A DNA stretch of 64,000 nucleotides from Streptomyces sp. NRRL F-6131 (lineage in GTDB: Bacteria; Actinomycetota; Actinomycetes; Streptomycetales; Streptomycetaceae), in the NCBI GenBank assembly GCA_000719695.1, contig JOHN01000022.1, forward strand, positions 1 through 64,000, in the 5' to 3' direction. Of this stretch, positions 19,722 through 28,668 are shown piece by piece (the stretch's first letter is position 1; the number at the start of each line of letters is the position of its first letter). Made by a program: the position numbers and the translations under genes. The notes beneath the pieces were generated by a model, which made no database searches, was not told where the DNA came from, and was given only the letters and a program-made list of their open reading frames with translations.

Positions 19722-20741
19722 ATGACAGCCGCCGCCGAGCCCGCGACACCGTTCGCCGAGACTCCAGGCCAGCCGGACCACGACACACCCCGCACCATCA
19801 CCGCCCCGTCCACGCCCGGTGACCGGGTGTTCCGCGGTTTCCTGCGGGCGGCCGGGCTCTCGGTCTTCGCGATCATGGGCCTGATCGCCTTCTTCCTCGT
19901 CCTGCGCGGCGCCGACGCGCTCCGCGAGGTCGGCTTCTCCTTCATCACCGAGCAGAAGTGGCTGACCCAGGCGCACAGCTTCGGCATCGCCGCCGTGCTG
20001 CCGAACGGCCTGCTGATCGCCGTCATCGCCCTGCTGATCGCGGTCCCGGTGGCACTGACCTCGGCCGTGTTCATCTCCGAGTACGTACCGGTCCGGCTCC
20101 GGGCGACCCTGATCTCGCTGGTCGACCTGATGGCCGCGATCCCCAGCATCGTCTACGGCCTCTGGGGCCTGTTCTTCCTCCAGCCGCGGATCATCGGCTT
20201 CGTCCGCTGGATGTCCGAGCACCTGGGCGACACGATCCCCTTCCTCAAGGTGCGCACCGGTGACATCGCCAGCTCGTACACCTCGTCGACCTTCATCGCC
20301 GGTGTCGTCGTCTCGCTGATGATCATCCCGATCGTCACCTCGCTCAGCCGCGAGGTGTTCTCGCAGGCGCCGCAGGGCGAGCGGGAGGGCGCCTACGCGC
20401 TCGGCTCGACCCGCTGGGGCATGGTGCGGACCGTGGTGCTGCCGTTCGGCCGCGGCGGTGTGATCGGGGCCGTGATGCTCGGCTTCGGGCGCGCGATGGG
20501 CGAGACCATCGCCGTGGCGCTGATCATCTCGCCCAACTTCGAGCGGATCAGCCACGTCCTGGAGAGCGGTGCCAACTCGATCTCCGCGCTGATCGCCCTG
20601 CGCTTCGGCGAGTCGGACCCGCTCTCGCTCTCCGCGCTGATGGCGGCCGGCCTGGTGCTGTTCGGGCTCACCCTGCTGGTCAACATGGCGGCCGGGTTCG
20701 TGATCAACCGGTCCCGTTCCGGCGCGGCGACGGCGGACTGA
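19722..20741 (+). CDS. pstC: Phosphate-type ABC transporter permease PstC
   Basis: Inner-membrane permease subunit pairing with PstA. The 339-residue protein has six helices and the PstC family motifs: FGIAAVLPNGLLIAVIALLIAVPVAL, SLVDLMAAIPSIVYGLWGLF, and the ATPase-contact EAA loop REGAYALGSTRWGMVRTVVLPFGRGG followed by RAMGETIAVAL. ATG 19722 is preceded by GGAGAG at 19710; the frame extends upstream but without support. It starts the permease part pstC-pstA-pstS-sortase-like-pstB. Confidence 0.9.
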   Translation: MTAAAEPATPFAETPGQPDHDTPRTITAPSTPGDRVFRGFLRAAGLSVFAIMGLIAFFLVLRGADALREVGFSFITEQKWLTQAHSFGIAAVLPNGLLIAVIALLIAVPVALTSAVFISEYVPVRLRATLISLVDLMAAIPSIVYGLWGLFFLQPRIIGFVRWMSEHLGDTIPFLKVRTGDIASSYTSSTFIAGVVVSLMIIPIVTSLSREVFSQAPQGEREGAYALGSTRWGMVRTVVLPFGRGGVIGAVMLGFGRAMGETIAVALIISPNFERISHVLESGANSISALIALRFGESDPLSLSALMAAGLVLFGLTLLVNMAAGFVINRSRSGAATAD

Positions 20742-20799
20742 CCGTGAACCCCGCTCCCCGCCCCCGCCCGTTGCCGCCCCGTCGTGAAGGGACGACCCG

Positions 20800-22050
20800 A
20801 TGACCACACTCGATCTGCCGGCCGCAACCGCCCCGGCCCCGGCCCCGCCGAAGGCCGCGCCGCCGGCCGAGCGCCGGATCAGGATCGGCGGGGTGACCCG
20901 TGAGGACGTGCTGACCGTCCTCGGCGCCGCGGCCGGATCCCTGGCCCTGGACTGGATCCTCTACGAGCGCGTCATGCCGTTCAGCGGCGCGTTCGGCTTC
21001 CTGCTCTGCTGGTACCTGCTGTTCCTCGTCGGCTACGCCCTCCTCGGCCGGCTCCAGTGGGGTCCGCTGCTGGTGCGCGAGCGCCTGGTGGCGGTGCTCG
21101 CCTGGAGCGCGGGCCTGGCGGTGGTGGCGCTGATCGCCGACCAGATCGGCTACGTCTCGATGCGCGGCTACGAGGCGGCCCAGCACCTCAACTTCTTCAC
21201 CGAGTCGATGGAGACGACCTCCGCGCTCTCGCCGATCACCTCGGGCGGCGCGCTGCACGCGATCCTCGGCTCGCTCGAACAGCTGGGCCTGGCCACCCTG
21301 TTCGCGGTGCCGCTGGGCATCTCGGCGGCGGTCTTCATGTCCGAGGTCGGGGGCCGGCTGGCCCGCCCGGTGCGGACCCTGGTGGAGGCGATGACGGCGC
21401 TGCCGTCCATCGTGGCGGGCCTCTTCATCCTCGGCGTCGTGATCATCACCCTGGGCTTCGAGAAGAGCGGCTTCGCCGCCTCGCTGGCCCTGACGGTGAT
21501 GATGATGCCGATCGTCACCCGGGCCGCCGAGGTGGTGATCCGGCTGGTGCCGGGCACGCTGCGGGAGGCCTCCTTCGCCCTCGGCGCCAGCCAGTGGCGC
21601 ACGGTGTGGAACGTCGTGCTGCCGACCGCCCGGCCCGGTCTGGTGACCGCGGTGGTGCTCGGCATGGCGCGCGGTGTCGGCGAGACCTCGCCGGTGCTGC
21701 TGACCGCGGGTTTCACCACCCAGCTCAACGCCAATCCGTTCAGCGACCGCCAGGTGTCGCTGCCGCTCTACATCTGGAACTACGTCAAGCAGCCGTACCC
21801 CGACATGGTCGCGCGGGCCTTCGCGGCGGCCCTCGCCCTGATGCTCATGGTGCTGATCCTCTTCGTCACCGCGCGCGTGCTCGGCGGCCGCCGGCCCGGT
21901 CAGCTGACCCGTCGACGGCGCCGCCGGATCGAGCGGGGGGCCCGGGCCGCCGAGCGGTCCGCCCACGGGCGCCGGACGGCCGCCGCCGCCGGACCCGCCG
22001 TGCCGGGAGCGCACCGAACCTCCGGGACCACCGCGGCAGGAGCGAGCTGA
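20800..22050 (+). CDS. pstA: Phosphate-type ABC transporter permease PstA
   Basis: Second permease subunit, 416 residues, about a hundred longer than common PstA because of an N-terminal extension with three helices and a basic C-terminal tail (RRRRRRIERG). The core shows FAVPLGISAAVFMSEVGG, VEAMTALPSIVAGLFILG and the EAA loop REASFALGASQWRTVWNVVLPTARPG with ARGVGETSPVLLTAG, typical of PstA. GAAGGGACG precedes the ATG. Its TGA overlaps an ATG of the following binding-protein frame. Confidence 0.9.
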   Translation: MTTLDLPAATAPAPAPPKAAPPAERRIRIGGVTREDVLTVLGAAAGSLALDWILYERVMPFSGAFGFLLCWYLLFLVGYALLGRLQWGPLLVRERLVAVLAWSAGLAVVALIADQIGYVSMRGYEAAQHLNFFTESMETTSALSPITSGGALHAILGSLEQLGLATLFAVPLGISAAVFMSEVGGRLARPVRTLVEAMTALPSIVAGLFILGVVIITLGFEKSGFAASLALTVMMMPIVTRAAEVVIRLVPGTLREASFALGASQWRTVWNVVLPTARPGLVTAVVLGMARGVGETSPVLLTAGFTTQLNANPFSDRQVSLPLYIWNYVKQPYPDMVARAFAAALALMLMVLILFVTARVLGGRRPGQLTRRRRRRIERGARAAERSAHGRRTAAAAGPAVPGAHRTSGTTAAGAS

Positions 22051-22088
22051 TGTCCGTCACGACCACCCACCGAACCAGAGGAGTTCCC

Positions 22089-24047
22089 ATGTCGTGGGAG
22101 GCTGTTCGCCGACCCGTGGCACGTACCGCCGCCGTGCTGCTCACCCTGTGCCTGACCGCGGCGGCGCTGTTGCTCGGGCAGGCCGCCCCGGCGTTCGCGG
22201 CCACCTCGCTGAACGCCGACGGGTCGAGCTGGGCCGGTCCGGCCATCGACCAGTGGCGCAATGACGTCAATCCGCTGGGCATCAAGATCAATTTCAGTCC
22301 GTCCGGCTCCGCCGCCGGCCGCAACCAGTGGGCGATCGGCCAGAACGACTTCACCGCCTCCGACGTCCCCTTCCGCACCCAGCAGGACACCGGCGTCGGC
22401 CAGGGCGGCCACGAGAGCGGTTCGGGCAACGTCGAGAACCCGGTGTACGGGTACTCCTACGTCCCGATCACCGCGGGCGGCACCGCGTTCATGTACAACC
22501 TGACCGTCGGCGGCAAGCAGGTCCGCGACCTGCGGCTCTCGCCCAGGACCATCGTCGAGATCTTCACCCGGAAGATCACCAACTGGAACGACCCGAGGAT
22601 CGCCGCCGACTACGGCAGGACCCTGCCCTCGATCCCGATGATCCCGATCGTCCGCTCGGACGGTTCGGGCGCCACCGCCCAGTTCACCCGGTGGATGCAG
22701 CACACCTTCCAGGCCGAGTGGGAGGAGTACTGCCGGAGCATCAACAACGTCTCCTGCGGCGACTACACGGAGTTCTTCCCGAGGACCGCCCAGACGAAGG
22801 CGCTGAACGGCTCCGACGTCGTCGCCAACTACATCATGGGCTCCGCGGGCGCCGGCACCATCGGCTACGACGAGTACGCCTTCGCCAAGGGCAGCAACTG
22901 GCCGGTCGTCAAGGTGCTGAACCCGGCCGGGTACTACACCCTGCCCACCGCCTCCAACGTCGCCGTCGCCCTGACCGCCGCCAGGATCCGCGGCGTCGAC
23001 GACAACACCCCGGCGAGCGACCCGAACTTCCTGCAGCAGAACCTCGACGGCGTCTACACCAACAACGACCCGCGGTCCTACCCGGTCTCCAGCTACAGCT
23101 ACCTGATCGTCCCGCGCAAGGACGCCGCGCTCCCGCCGCCGCCCCGCTTCAACGACGACAAGGGCAGCGCGCTCAGCCGCTTCATCTCGTACGTGCTCTG
23201 CGCCGGCCAGGGCAAGGCCGACGAACTGGGCTACTCGCCGATCCCCCGCAACCTGGTCCGCGGCGGCATCCTGCAGACCACGCACATCCCGGGCAACGCC
23301 GGCACGGTCGATCCCGGCTCGCTCGCCAACTGCCCCAACCCGACCTTCACCGGCGAGGAGCTGACCGTGCTGAAGAACGCCCCGCAGCCCAGTCCCTGCG
23401 ACGCCAAGGGCACCCCGCCGGACTGCAAGGTGGAGAACGGCAAGCCGGTGTCGAACGGCGGAAGCTCCTCGGGCGGCTCCGGCTCCACCGGCGGGGCGGC
23501 CTCCGGCGGTGCGGGCTCGGGCGGCGCGGCCGGCGGGGGAGCCGGTACGGCGGGCGGCGCGGCCTCGGGCGGCTCCGGTTCCACCGGCGGCGCGACCGGC
23601 GGTGCGGCCGCGACGGGCGGCGCCGGGAACACCGGCAAGGCCACCACCACCAAGAACCCCGGTTCCACCGGCACCGGATCCGCCGCCACGACCACCGGCG
23701 GCGCCGGCACCACGGGCGGCACCGGTGGCGACGCCGGCGCCTCGGCGGGCGACCCCAACGCCGCGGCCGCCGGCACCGGCGACCCGAACGCGGTGGCCGA
23801 CGGGGGCAACGGCGACCCGGCCGCCGAGGAGGTCGTCGACCCGCAGACCGGTCAGGTGGTCGCGCGCGGCCGGGGCGGCGGCACCGCCACCGAGGTGGCC
23901 GCGGACGTCGTCGAGGTCGCGGGCCGCCCGGAGGACTGGACCCTGAGCACGCTCACCGCGCTCGAACTGCTCGCCGTCGTCGTCGTCCCGCCGCTGCTCG
24001 GCCGCCGGCTGCTGCGCCGCCGTTCGCAGACGGGCGGCCGGTCATGA
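22089..24047 (+). CDS. pstS: Membrane-anchored PstS phosphate-binding protein
   Basis: A 652-residue binding protein with a Sec signal peptide (cleavage near AFA-ATSL, residue 38). The mature domain keeps the phosphate ligand motifs: [39 protein letters not shown] and [13 protein letters not shown] 200-residue Gly/Ala/Ser/Thr-rich linker leads to a C-terminal helix ([17 protein letters not shown]) and an RRLLRRR tail, so it is tethered by the helix, not by lipid. AGAGGAG sits 5 nt before ATG 22089; ATG 22050, overlapping the pstA stop (TGATG) and also with a ribosome site, would add 13 residues. It overlaps the sortase-like gene by 4 bp. Confidence 0.86.
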   Translation: MSWEAVRRPVARTAAVLLTLCLTAAALLLGQAAPAFAATSLNADGSSWAGPAIDQWRNDVNPLGIKINFSPSGSAAGRNQWAIGQNDFTASDVPFRTQQDTGVGQGGHESGSGNVENPVYGYSYVPITAGGTAFMYNLTVGGKQVRDLRLSPRTIVEIFTRKITNWNDPRIAADYGRTLPSIPMIPIVRSDGSGATAQFTRWMQHTFQAEWEEYCRSINNVSCGDYTEFFPRTAQTKALNGSDVVANYIMGSAGAGTIGYDEYAFAKGSNWPVVKVLNPAGYYTLPTASNVAVALTAARIRGVDDNTPASDPNFLQQNLDGVYTNNDPRSYPVSSYSYLIVPRKDAALPPPPRFNDDKGSALSRFISYVLCAGQGKADELGYSPIPRNLVRGGILQTTHIPGNAGTVDPGSLANCPNPTFTGEELTVLKNAPQPSPCDAKGTPPDCKVENGKPVSNGGSSSGGSGSTGGAASGGAGSGGAAGGGAGTAGGAASGGSGSTGGATGGAAATGGAGNTGKATTTKNPGSTGTGSAATTTGGAGTTGGTGGDAGASAGDPNAAAAGTGDPNAVADGGNGDPAAEEVVDPQTGQVVARGRGGGTATEVAADVVEVAGRPEDWTLSTLTALELLAVVVVPPLLGRRLLRRRSQTGGRS

Positions 24048-24979
24048 CGGCGCCCGCCCTGGAGAAGCCCGCCGGGACGGCGCCCACCGCGCCGTCCCCC
24101 GCGGCCGGGGCACCGCCGGCCGCCCCGGAGACCGCTCCGGCCGGGTCCGACGGTTCCGGCCGGACCGCCGGGCGGGTCAGGTTCCTGCAGGCGGCCTGGG
24201 CGGCGAGCCTGCTCGCGGTGCTCGCCCTGGGCTTCGTCGGCTACCTGTTCACCCTGTCGCACGTCCAGCAGAAGCACTTCCAGTCCACCGCCCACAAGTC
24301 CTTCCGGGACCAGCTCGCCAAGGCGACCGCCCCGACCGGCAAGGCCGCCGACGGCTCCCCCGTCGCGCTGCTGGACATCCCGGCGATCGGCCTGCACCAG
24401 GTGATCGTGGTGGAGGGCACCACCGGACGGGACCTCATGCGCGGCCCCGGCCACCGCCGGGACACCGCGCTGCCCGGGCAGACCGGGGTGGCGGTGGTGT
24501 TCGGCCGCGGGGCGACCTTCGGGTCGCCGTTCGGCGAGCTGAGCAAGCTGCGGGTCGGCGACAGGATCGAGGCCACCACCGGCCAGGGCCGGTTCACCTA
24601 CACCGTCAACGTCTACGGCGACGAGGACCACCCGATCGCGGACCCGGTCCGCAACCGGCTGGTGCTGGTGACCGGCGACTCCGACTGGATCCCGGAGTCG
24701 ACGGTGATGATCGGCGCCCGGCTGGACGGCGACCCGGTCGCCAACCCGGGCGGTCGCCCCGCGACCGTGCCGTACGACAAGGCGCTGGCCGCCGACAAGC
24801 GCGCGCTGGCCGCGCTGCAGCTGTGGACGCTGGGACTGCTCGGCGCGGTGGTCGCCGTCGTCGTGCTGGCCCGGTACTGGCACCGCTCGGCCGCCTACCT
24901 CAGTCTCGCGCCGGTGGTCGGCGCGCTGCTCTGGGCGGTCTACGAGAACGCCGCCGCCCTGCTGCCCAACCTCTACTGA
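24044..24979 (+). CDS. Catalytically dead sortase-like membrane protein
   Basis: A 311-residue protein: cytoplasmic Pro/Ala-rich tail, helix at about 47-69, sortase (C60) fold at about 107-228, then two more helices at about 255-305. Landmarks of class E-like sortases align clearly, but all three catalytic residues are replaced: the GHR histidine is R155 (in [11 protein letters not shown]), the TLXTC cysteine is G211 (in RLVLVTG), and the arginine nine residues later is T220. It therefore should not cleave or transfer sorting signals. It is translationally coupled to pstS (ATGA overlap) and sits before pstB, inside a Pst operon, which suggests a scaffold or ligand-binding role for the tethered binding proteins (inference). 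Confidence 0.82.
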   Translation: MTAPALEKPAGTAPTAPSPAAGAPPAAPETAPAGSDGSGRTAGRVRFLQAAWAASLLAVLALGFVGYLFTLSHVQQKHFQSTAHKSFRDQLAKATAPTGKAADGSPVALLDIPAIGLHQVIVVEGTTGRDLMRGPGHRRDTALPGQTGVAVVFGRGATFGSPFGELSKLRVGDRIEATTGQGRFTYTVNVYGDEDHPIADPVRNRLVLVTGDSDWIPESTVMIGARLDGDPVANPGGRPATVPYDKALAADKRALAALQLWTLGLLGAVVAVVVLARYWHRSAAYLSLAPVVGALLWAVYENAAALLPNLY

Positions 24980-25002
24980 CGCGCGCCCGGAGGACCGTAC
25001 CG

Positions 25003-25947
25003 ATGACCGACGCACCGATGACCGACGTACCGCCCGGCCAGGCCCCCGGGGCCGACGAGACCACGATGACGCTGCCGGCCGTCCCGCCGGGTGCCGGGTA
25101 CCCCGAGCACGACGGGCAGCACCTGCTGCACCCGCAGGACGCGCACGACCAGGACCACCCGGGGGAGCCCGCACTGGCCGGTCTGGAGACCCGGGAGGTC
25201 TCCGCCTGGTTCGGCTCCCGCAAGGTGCTGGAACGGGTCTCGCTCGCCATGCCCGCCGGTGAGGTGACCGCCCTGATCGGGCCGTCCGGCTGCGGCAAGT
25301 CCACCTACCTGCGGATCCTCAACCGGATGCACGAGATGGTCCGCGGCGCCGCGCTCTCCGGCGAGGTGCTGCTGGACGGCGACGACGTCTACCGCCCCGG
25401 CCGCCGCCCGGCCGAGGTGCGCCGCCGGATCGGCATGGTGTTCCAGCGGCCCAACCCGTTCCCGGCGATGTCCATCAAGGACAACGTCGCCAGCGGCCTC
25501 AAGCTCGCCGGCATCAAGGTCGCCAGGGACGAGCGGGACCACCTGGTGGAGACCAGCCTGCGCCAGGCCGGCCTCTGGGACGAGGTGGCCGGCCGACTGG
25601 ACGCCCCGGGCGGCTCGCTCTCCGGCGGACAGCAGCAACGCCTCTGCATCGCAAGGTCGTTGGCGGTGTCGCCGGACATCCTGCTGATGGACGAGCCGTG
25701 CTCCGCGCTCGACCCGACCTCCACCCGCCGGGTCGAGGAGACCATCGCGGAGCTGCGCGGGCGGCTCACCGTCGTGATCGTCACCCACAACATGCAGCAG
25801 GCCCAGCGCGTCTCGCAGAGCTGCGCGTTCTTCCTGGCCACCCACGACACCCCCGGCCGGATCGTCGAGGCCGGGCCGACCGAGCAGGTCTTCCGGAACC
25901 CGCGCGACCAGCGGACCTCGGACTACGTCAACGGCCGCTTCGGGTGA
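25003..25947 (+). CDS. pstB: Phosphate-type ABC transporter ATPase PstB
   Basis: Cytoplasmic ATPase that powers PstC-PstA. Core motifs: Walker [10 protein letters not shown]-loop [10 protein letters not shown] (diagnostic of PstB), signature [13 protein letters not shown], Walker [14 protein letters not shown], and H-loop [12 protein letters not shown]. The 314-residue length includes about 60 extra N-terminal residues, low-complexity and His/Asp/Pro-rich, before the usual start. GGAGGA precedes the ATG. The locus ends here; no phoU follows. Confidence 0.93.
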   Translation: MTDAPMTDVPPGQAPGADETTMTLPAVPPGAGYPEHDGQHLLHPQDAHDQDHPGEPALAGLETREVSAWFGSRKVLERVSLAMPAGEVTALIGPSGCGKSTYLRILNRMHEMVRGAALSGEVLLDGDDVYRPGRRPAEVRRRIGMVFQRPNPFPAMSIKDNVASGLKLAGIKVARDERDHLVETSLRQAGLWDEVAGRLDAPGGSLSGGQQQRLCIARSLAVSPDILLMDEPCSALDPTSTRRVEETIAELRGRLTVVIVTHNMQQAQRVSQSCAFFLATHDTPGRIVEAGPTEQVFRNPRDQRTSDYVNGRFG

Positions 25948-25949
25948 CC

Positions 25950-25971
25950 GGACCCGCCGCGCGGCGGGTCC
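25950..25971. terminator. Hairpin after pstB (bidirectional)
   Basis: Perfect palindrome with 11-bp arms (GGACCCGCCGC and complement), directly after the pstB stop and between convergent genes. Confidence 0.75.
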
Positions 25972-26029
25972 GTGCGGGGCGGGCCGGTGCGGGGCGGACC
26001 GGTGCGGGGCGGGCCGGTGCGCGGCGGGC
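25970..26029. repeat. Four tandem 15-bp GC repeats
   Basis: Unit CGGTGCGGGGCGGGC, four near-identical copies with period 15, lying between convergent pstB and the HAD gene. No evident function. Confidence 0.85.
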
Positions 26030-26070
26030 GCCGCCGTCCGGGTGCGCCCGTCGTCCGGGCGCCGCGCCCG

Positions 26071-26910
26071 TCACTCGCCGCGGTGCCGGAGGATCTCCTC
26101 CAGCACCGCGGCGACGCCGTCCTGCTCGTTGCTCACCGTGTGCTGCGCCACGGCGGCCAGCACCTGCGGGTGGGCGTTGGCGACCGCGTACGCCGTCCCG
26201 GCCCAGGCCAGCATCTCCAGGTCGTTCGGCATGTCGCCGAAGGCCACCACCTCGGTCCGGTCGATCCCCCGCCCGGCACACCAACGCGCCAGCGTGCTGG
26301 CCTTGGTGACGCCGGGCGCGCTGATCTCCAGCAGCGGGATCGGCGCCGAGCGGGTGATCTCGGCGAGGTGGCCGGCGGCCTCCCTGGCCTCGCCGAGCAG
26401 CTTGTCCGGGTCCAGGTCCGGGTGCTTGGCGAGCAGCTTGAACAGCCCGCGCACCGGACCGCCCGCCCCCAGCAGCTCCTCCGCCGGGCCGACCGGGTGG
26501 TTCTCGTCCTGGCCCCACATGCCCACCTCGTAGCCGGGCTCGCGGGCGAACCCGGCCGGGTACTCGAAGGCGAACGCGGTGCCGGGCAGCTTGGCCCGCA
26601 GCCGCTCCACGACGGCGAGCGCGTCGCCGGCCGCCAGCGGGGACGACTCCAGCAGCTCACCGCGCCGCACGTCCACCACGGCGCCGCCGTTCGAGCAGAT
26701 CGCCACCCCGTGGCCGCCGATGTGGGCGCTCACCTGCTGCATCCAGCGCGGCGGGCGGCCGGTCACGAACACCACCTGGATGCCCGCCGCCTCGGCGGCG
26801 GCCAGCGCGGCGGCGGTGCGCGCGGTGACGGTGCCGCCGGAGCAGAGCAGGGTGCCGTCCAGGTCGGTGGCGATCAGCCGGACAGGGGGAGCGGTGCGCG
26901 GTGTGGTCAC
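26071..26910 (-). CDS. HAD superfamily (Cof-type) phosphatase
   Basis: A 279-residue Cof/IIB-type hydrolase that removes phosphate from small molecules, substrate unknown. Motif I is ATDLDGTLL with nucleophile D16 and acid/base D18; motif II FVTGRP; motif III lysine in GVTKAST; motif IV FGDMPNDLEML. The GTG at 26910 opens the conserved part. A paralogue with the same motif IV lies at 41123-41971. It is convergent with pstB. Confidence 0.87.
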   Translation of the reverse strand: MTTPRTAPPVRLIATDLDGTLLCSGGTVTARTAAALAAAEAAGIQVVFVTGRPPRWMQQVSAHIGGHGVAICSNGGAVVDVRRGELLESSPLAAGDALAVVERLRAKLPGTAFAFEYPAGFAREPGYEVGMWGQDENHPVGPAEELLGAGGPVRGLFKLLAKHPDLDPDKLLGEAREAAGHLAEITRSAPIPLLEISAPGVTKASTLARWCAGRGIDRTEVVAFGDMPNDLEMLAWAGTAYAVANAHPQVLAAVAQHTVSNEQDGVAAVLEEILRHRGE

Positions 26911-27095
26911 CGCTCCATCTTCGCCCACCGCCGACGGGAGGTCACCGCCGCGGGTCGGGCCGGCCCCGGATCGATCTCCGCGGCGCCTTTCGGCCCTCGC
27001 TGCGCCGGTTTCCGGCCGATCAGCCCGCCTCCGGGGTGTCCCGCCGTCCCCGATCGGGCAGAACCCCCTCGGCCACCCCGTCGGCAGGAAGAGCC

Positions 27096-27326
27096 ATGCC
27101 CACTCGCCAGGTCCGAGACGAGAGCTCCCCGACCACCTCCGAGGGCACGACCGTCCCCGGGGACCCGACCGCTGCCGGGGGCCCGACGGCCCCCGAGGAC
27201 GCCGCGCCGGCGTCCCGCGAGCCGGTCCTGATCGGCGACATCCTCTTCGAGACCCTCGCCGAGCTGGCCCGCCGCACCACCCCCGGCCACCCCCTCCGCC
27301 TCCCCGCCCAGCGCCCCCACCCCTGA
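27096..27326 (+). CDS. Small hypothetical protein, 76 residues
   Basis: Chosen from a good ribosome site (GGAAGAG) ahead of ATG 27096. The first half is a disordered Pro/Thr/Glu-rich stretch; the second half (EPVLIGDILFETLAELARRT) forms an amphipathic helix, then a Pro/His tail. No Cys, signal peptide or known domain. Could be spurious given the surrounding gene debris. Confidence 0.4.
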   Translation: MPTRQVRDESSPTTSEGTTVPGDPTAAGGPTAPEDAAPASREPVLIGDILFETLAELARRTTPGHPLRLPAQRPHP

Positions 27327-27379
27327 GCCGCGGGGCCCACACCCGCGCGGCGTCAGCCGGTGGAGGACAGGTCGGCCGA

Positions 27380-27719
27380 TGGACAGCAGGCGGTGCGTTC
27401 CGGGGTGGTCGAGGCTGCGGCCGCGCCGGAAGGCGGCGGTGAAGGCGGGCTCGCCGAGGACCCCGGGCGCGCGGGCGGTGGTGCGGTCGACGTCGCCGCG
27501 TTCGGCCGGCGGCAGCGGGGCGCCGACGGACTCCCGGACGGCCGCGGCCGTGCCCAGCAGGCGGGCGGCGTGGGCGGGGCGTCCGGCGAGGCCGTCGAGG
27601 TGCCTTGTCTGTCGGGCCACCGCGTCGGCTACGTAGCCGGAAACGTTGGCCGTGAGCTTCTTCAGCTCGGCGACCTGCTCCGTGGGCAGGGTGACGGTGA
27701 TCCGCGTGGTGGGTGAAAT
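27380..27719 (-). pseudogene. Chimeric remnant: RHH antitoxin start fused in frame to LuxR/AfsR-type C-terminus
   Basis: Reading leftward from 27719, the frame gives RITVTLPTEQVAELKKLTAN and then SGYVADAVARQTRH, the N-terminus of a ribbon-helix-helix type II antitoxin as found in streptomycetes, but with no start codon in frame. From 27599 the same frame switches to LDGLAGRPAHAARLLGTAAA and then AERGDVDRTTARAPGVLGEP, AFTAAFRRGRSL, which is the conserved end of large LuxR/AfsR-type ATPase regulators. Past 27380 homology fades. Both halves are fragments, joined cleanly at RQTRH-LDGLAG. Deletion between two former genes is the simplest origin. Confidence 0.6.
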
Positions 27720-27764
27720 GGGGCAAGCATGCCGCCGGTACGCGCGAGTCTCCCCCCGAAGTCC

Positions 27765-27827
27765 GAAGCCCGGGGCCCGAAGCCCGGGGCCCGAAGCCCG
27801 AAGCCCGGGGCCCGGGGCCCGGGCCCC
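27765..27827. repeat. Tandem 7/14-bp repeats of GAAGCCC and GGGGCCC
   Basis: The 14-mer GAAGCCCGGGGCCC occurs three times, with an extra GAAGCCC and GGGGCCC between or after. It lies in the non-coding stretch 27720-27863 next to the gene remnants and abuts a hairpin. Confidence 0.85.
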
Positions 27828-27856
27828 GCTCCGCCCGCCGGCGCGGGCGGAGCGGG
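27825..27856 (-). terminator. Terminator of the secreted-protein gene
   Basis: Perfect 13-bp arms (CCCGCTCCGCCCG and complement) with a 6-nt loop, 8 bp past the stop of the leftward gene at 27864. Confidence 0.8.
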
Positions 27857-27863
27857 CCGCCCT

Positions 27864-28574
27864 TCAGGAGGCCAGTCGCGTCAGTGCCGCGGTGGTGATG
27901 CCTTCGACGGCGGCCGGGGCGCCGGTGAGCTCGACGACGGCGACCCGGGTGCCGCTGCGCAGGACGGCGACCCCGCCGTCGGCGGCGCCGTCGCCGTTGT
28001 AGGCCGGGTACCAGCGGGCGGTGCCACCGGCGGCGGTCAGGGTGTGGGCCGCGCCGTAGTGCCAGTGGCCGGCCGGCTCGTCCTGGCAGTCCTCGACGAG
28101 CGCGACGAGCTGCTTCTCCCAAACGTCGGCCGCGGCCTTGGTGGGGGCACCGGCGGCCGACTCGTTCAGCAGGCCGGCGGCGTCGAAGGTCCAGGCCGTG
28201 GACGCGTACCCGGTGGCCCCGCCCTTGGTCAGGTCGCGCATCGTCTGCTCACCGGAGCAGGCGGACAGCGCCTGGCGCCCGGTCAGCGCGACGGTCGCGC
28301 CGACCGGGTGCAGGCCCTGCCGGACGGCGTCCTCGCTCTGGACGAGGCCGGCGGAGCCGAGCCCGGTCACGGCGGTCGCGCTCGCCGTCGGGTGGGCGGC
28401 GGTCGAGCCGGCGGTGGCCGCGGTGCGCCGCGCGGTCGGCTGCGCGGCCCCGTCGGCATTGGCCGACTGGGTGCCGACGACGCCGACCGCGATCAGTGCG
28501 GCGGCGAAGCAGGCCGCGGCGGCGACCCGGTTGCGGCGAACGGACTTCGGCTGGACGGCGCGGTTCTCGGTCAT
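27864..28574 (-). CDS. Secreted or membrane-anchored protein, paralogue of its upstream neighbour
   Basis: A 236-residue protein with an N-terminal helix (VAAAACFAAALIAVGVVG) that may be a signal peptide or anchor, a Thr/Ala-rich spacer and a globular domain. It shares with the protein at 28669-29466 a C-[ST]-G-E-[QK]-T motif, a CQ-x-x-P-x-GHW-x-YG motif, a W-x3-Y segment and GGVAVLRxG, so the two are duplicates. The pair lies downstream of a sigma factor gene. Function unknown; an extracytoplasmic sensor or effector is possible. Confidence 0.72.
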   Translation of the reverse strand: MTENRAVQPKSVRRNRVAAAACFAAALIAVGVVGTQSANADGAAQPTARRTAATAGSTAAHPTASATAVTGLGSAGLVQSEDAVRQGLHPVGATVALTGRQALSACSGEQTMRDLTKGGATGYASTAWTFDAAGLLNESAAGAPTKAAADVWEKQLVALVEDCQDEPAGHWHYGAAHTLTAAGGTARWYPAYNGDGAADGGVAVLRSGTRVAVVELTGAPAAVEGITTAALTRLAS

Positions 28575-28668
28575 CTGGTCCCCCTGCTGGTCGGGACGCC
28601 CGCTGCGTCCTCGTACAACCGGGGAGATGCCGCCGGGGAGGGGAAAGTCGGAGCCCCGGGCGGCTGTT

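Noticed and set aside
15740..20149. Long open frame antisense to the binding-protein genes
   Set aside because: Low-complexity Gly/Arg/Val composition without any domain; antisense to well-supported secreted proteins.
27096..27326. Small gene as a RiPP precursor
   Set aside because: No Cys, no leader-core boundary and no modifying enzymes nearby.
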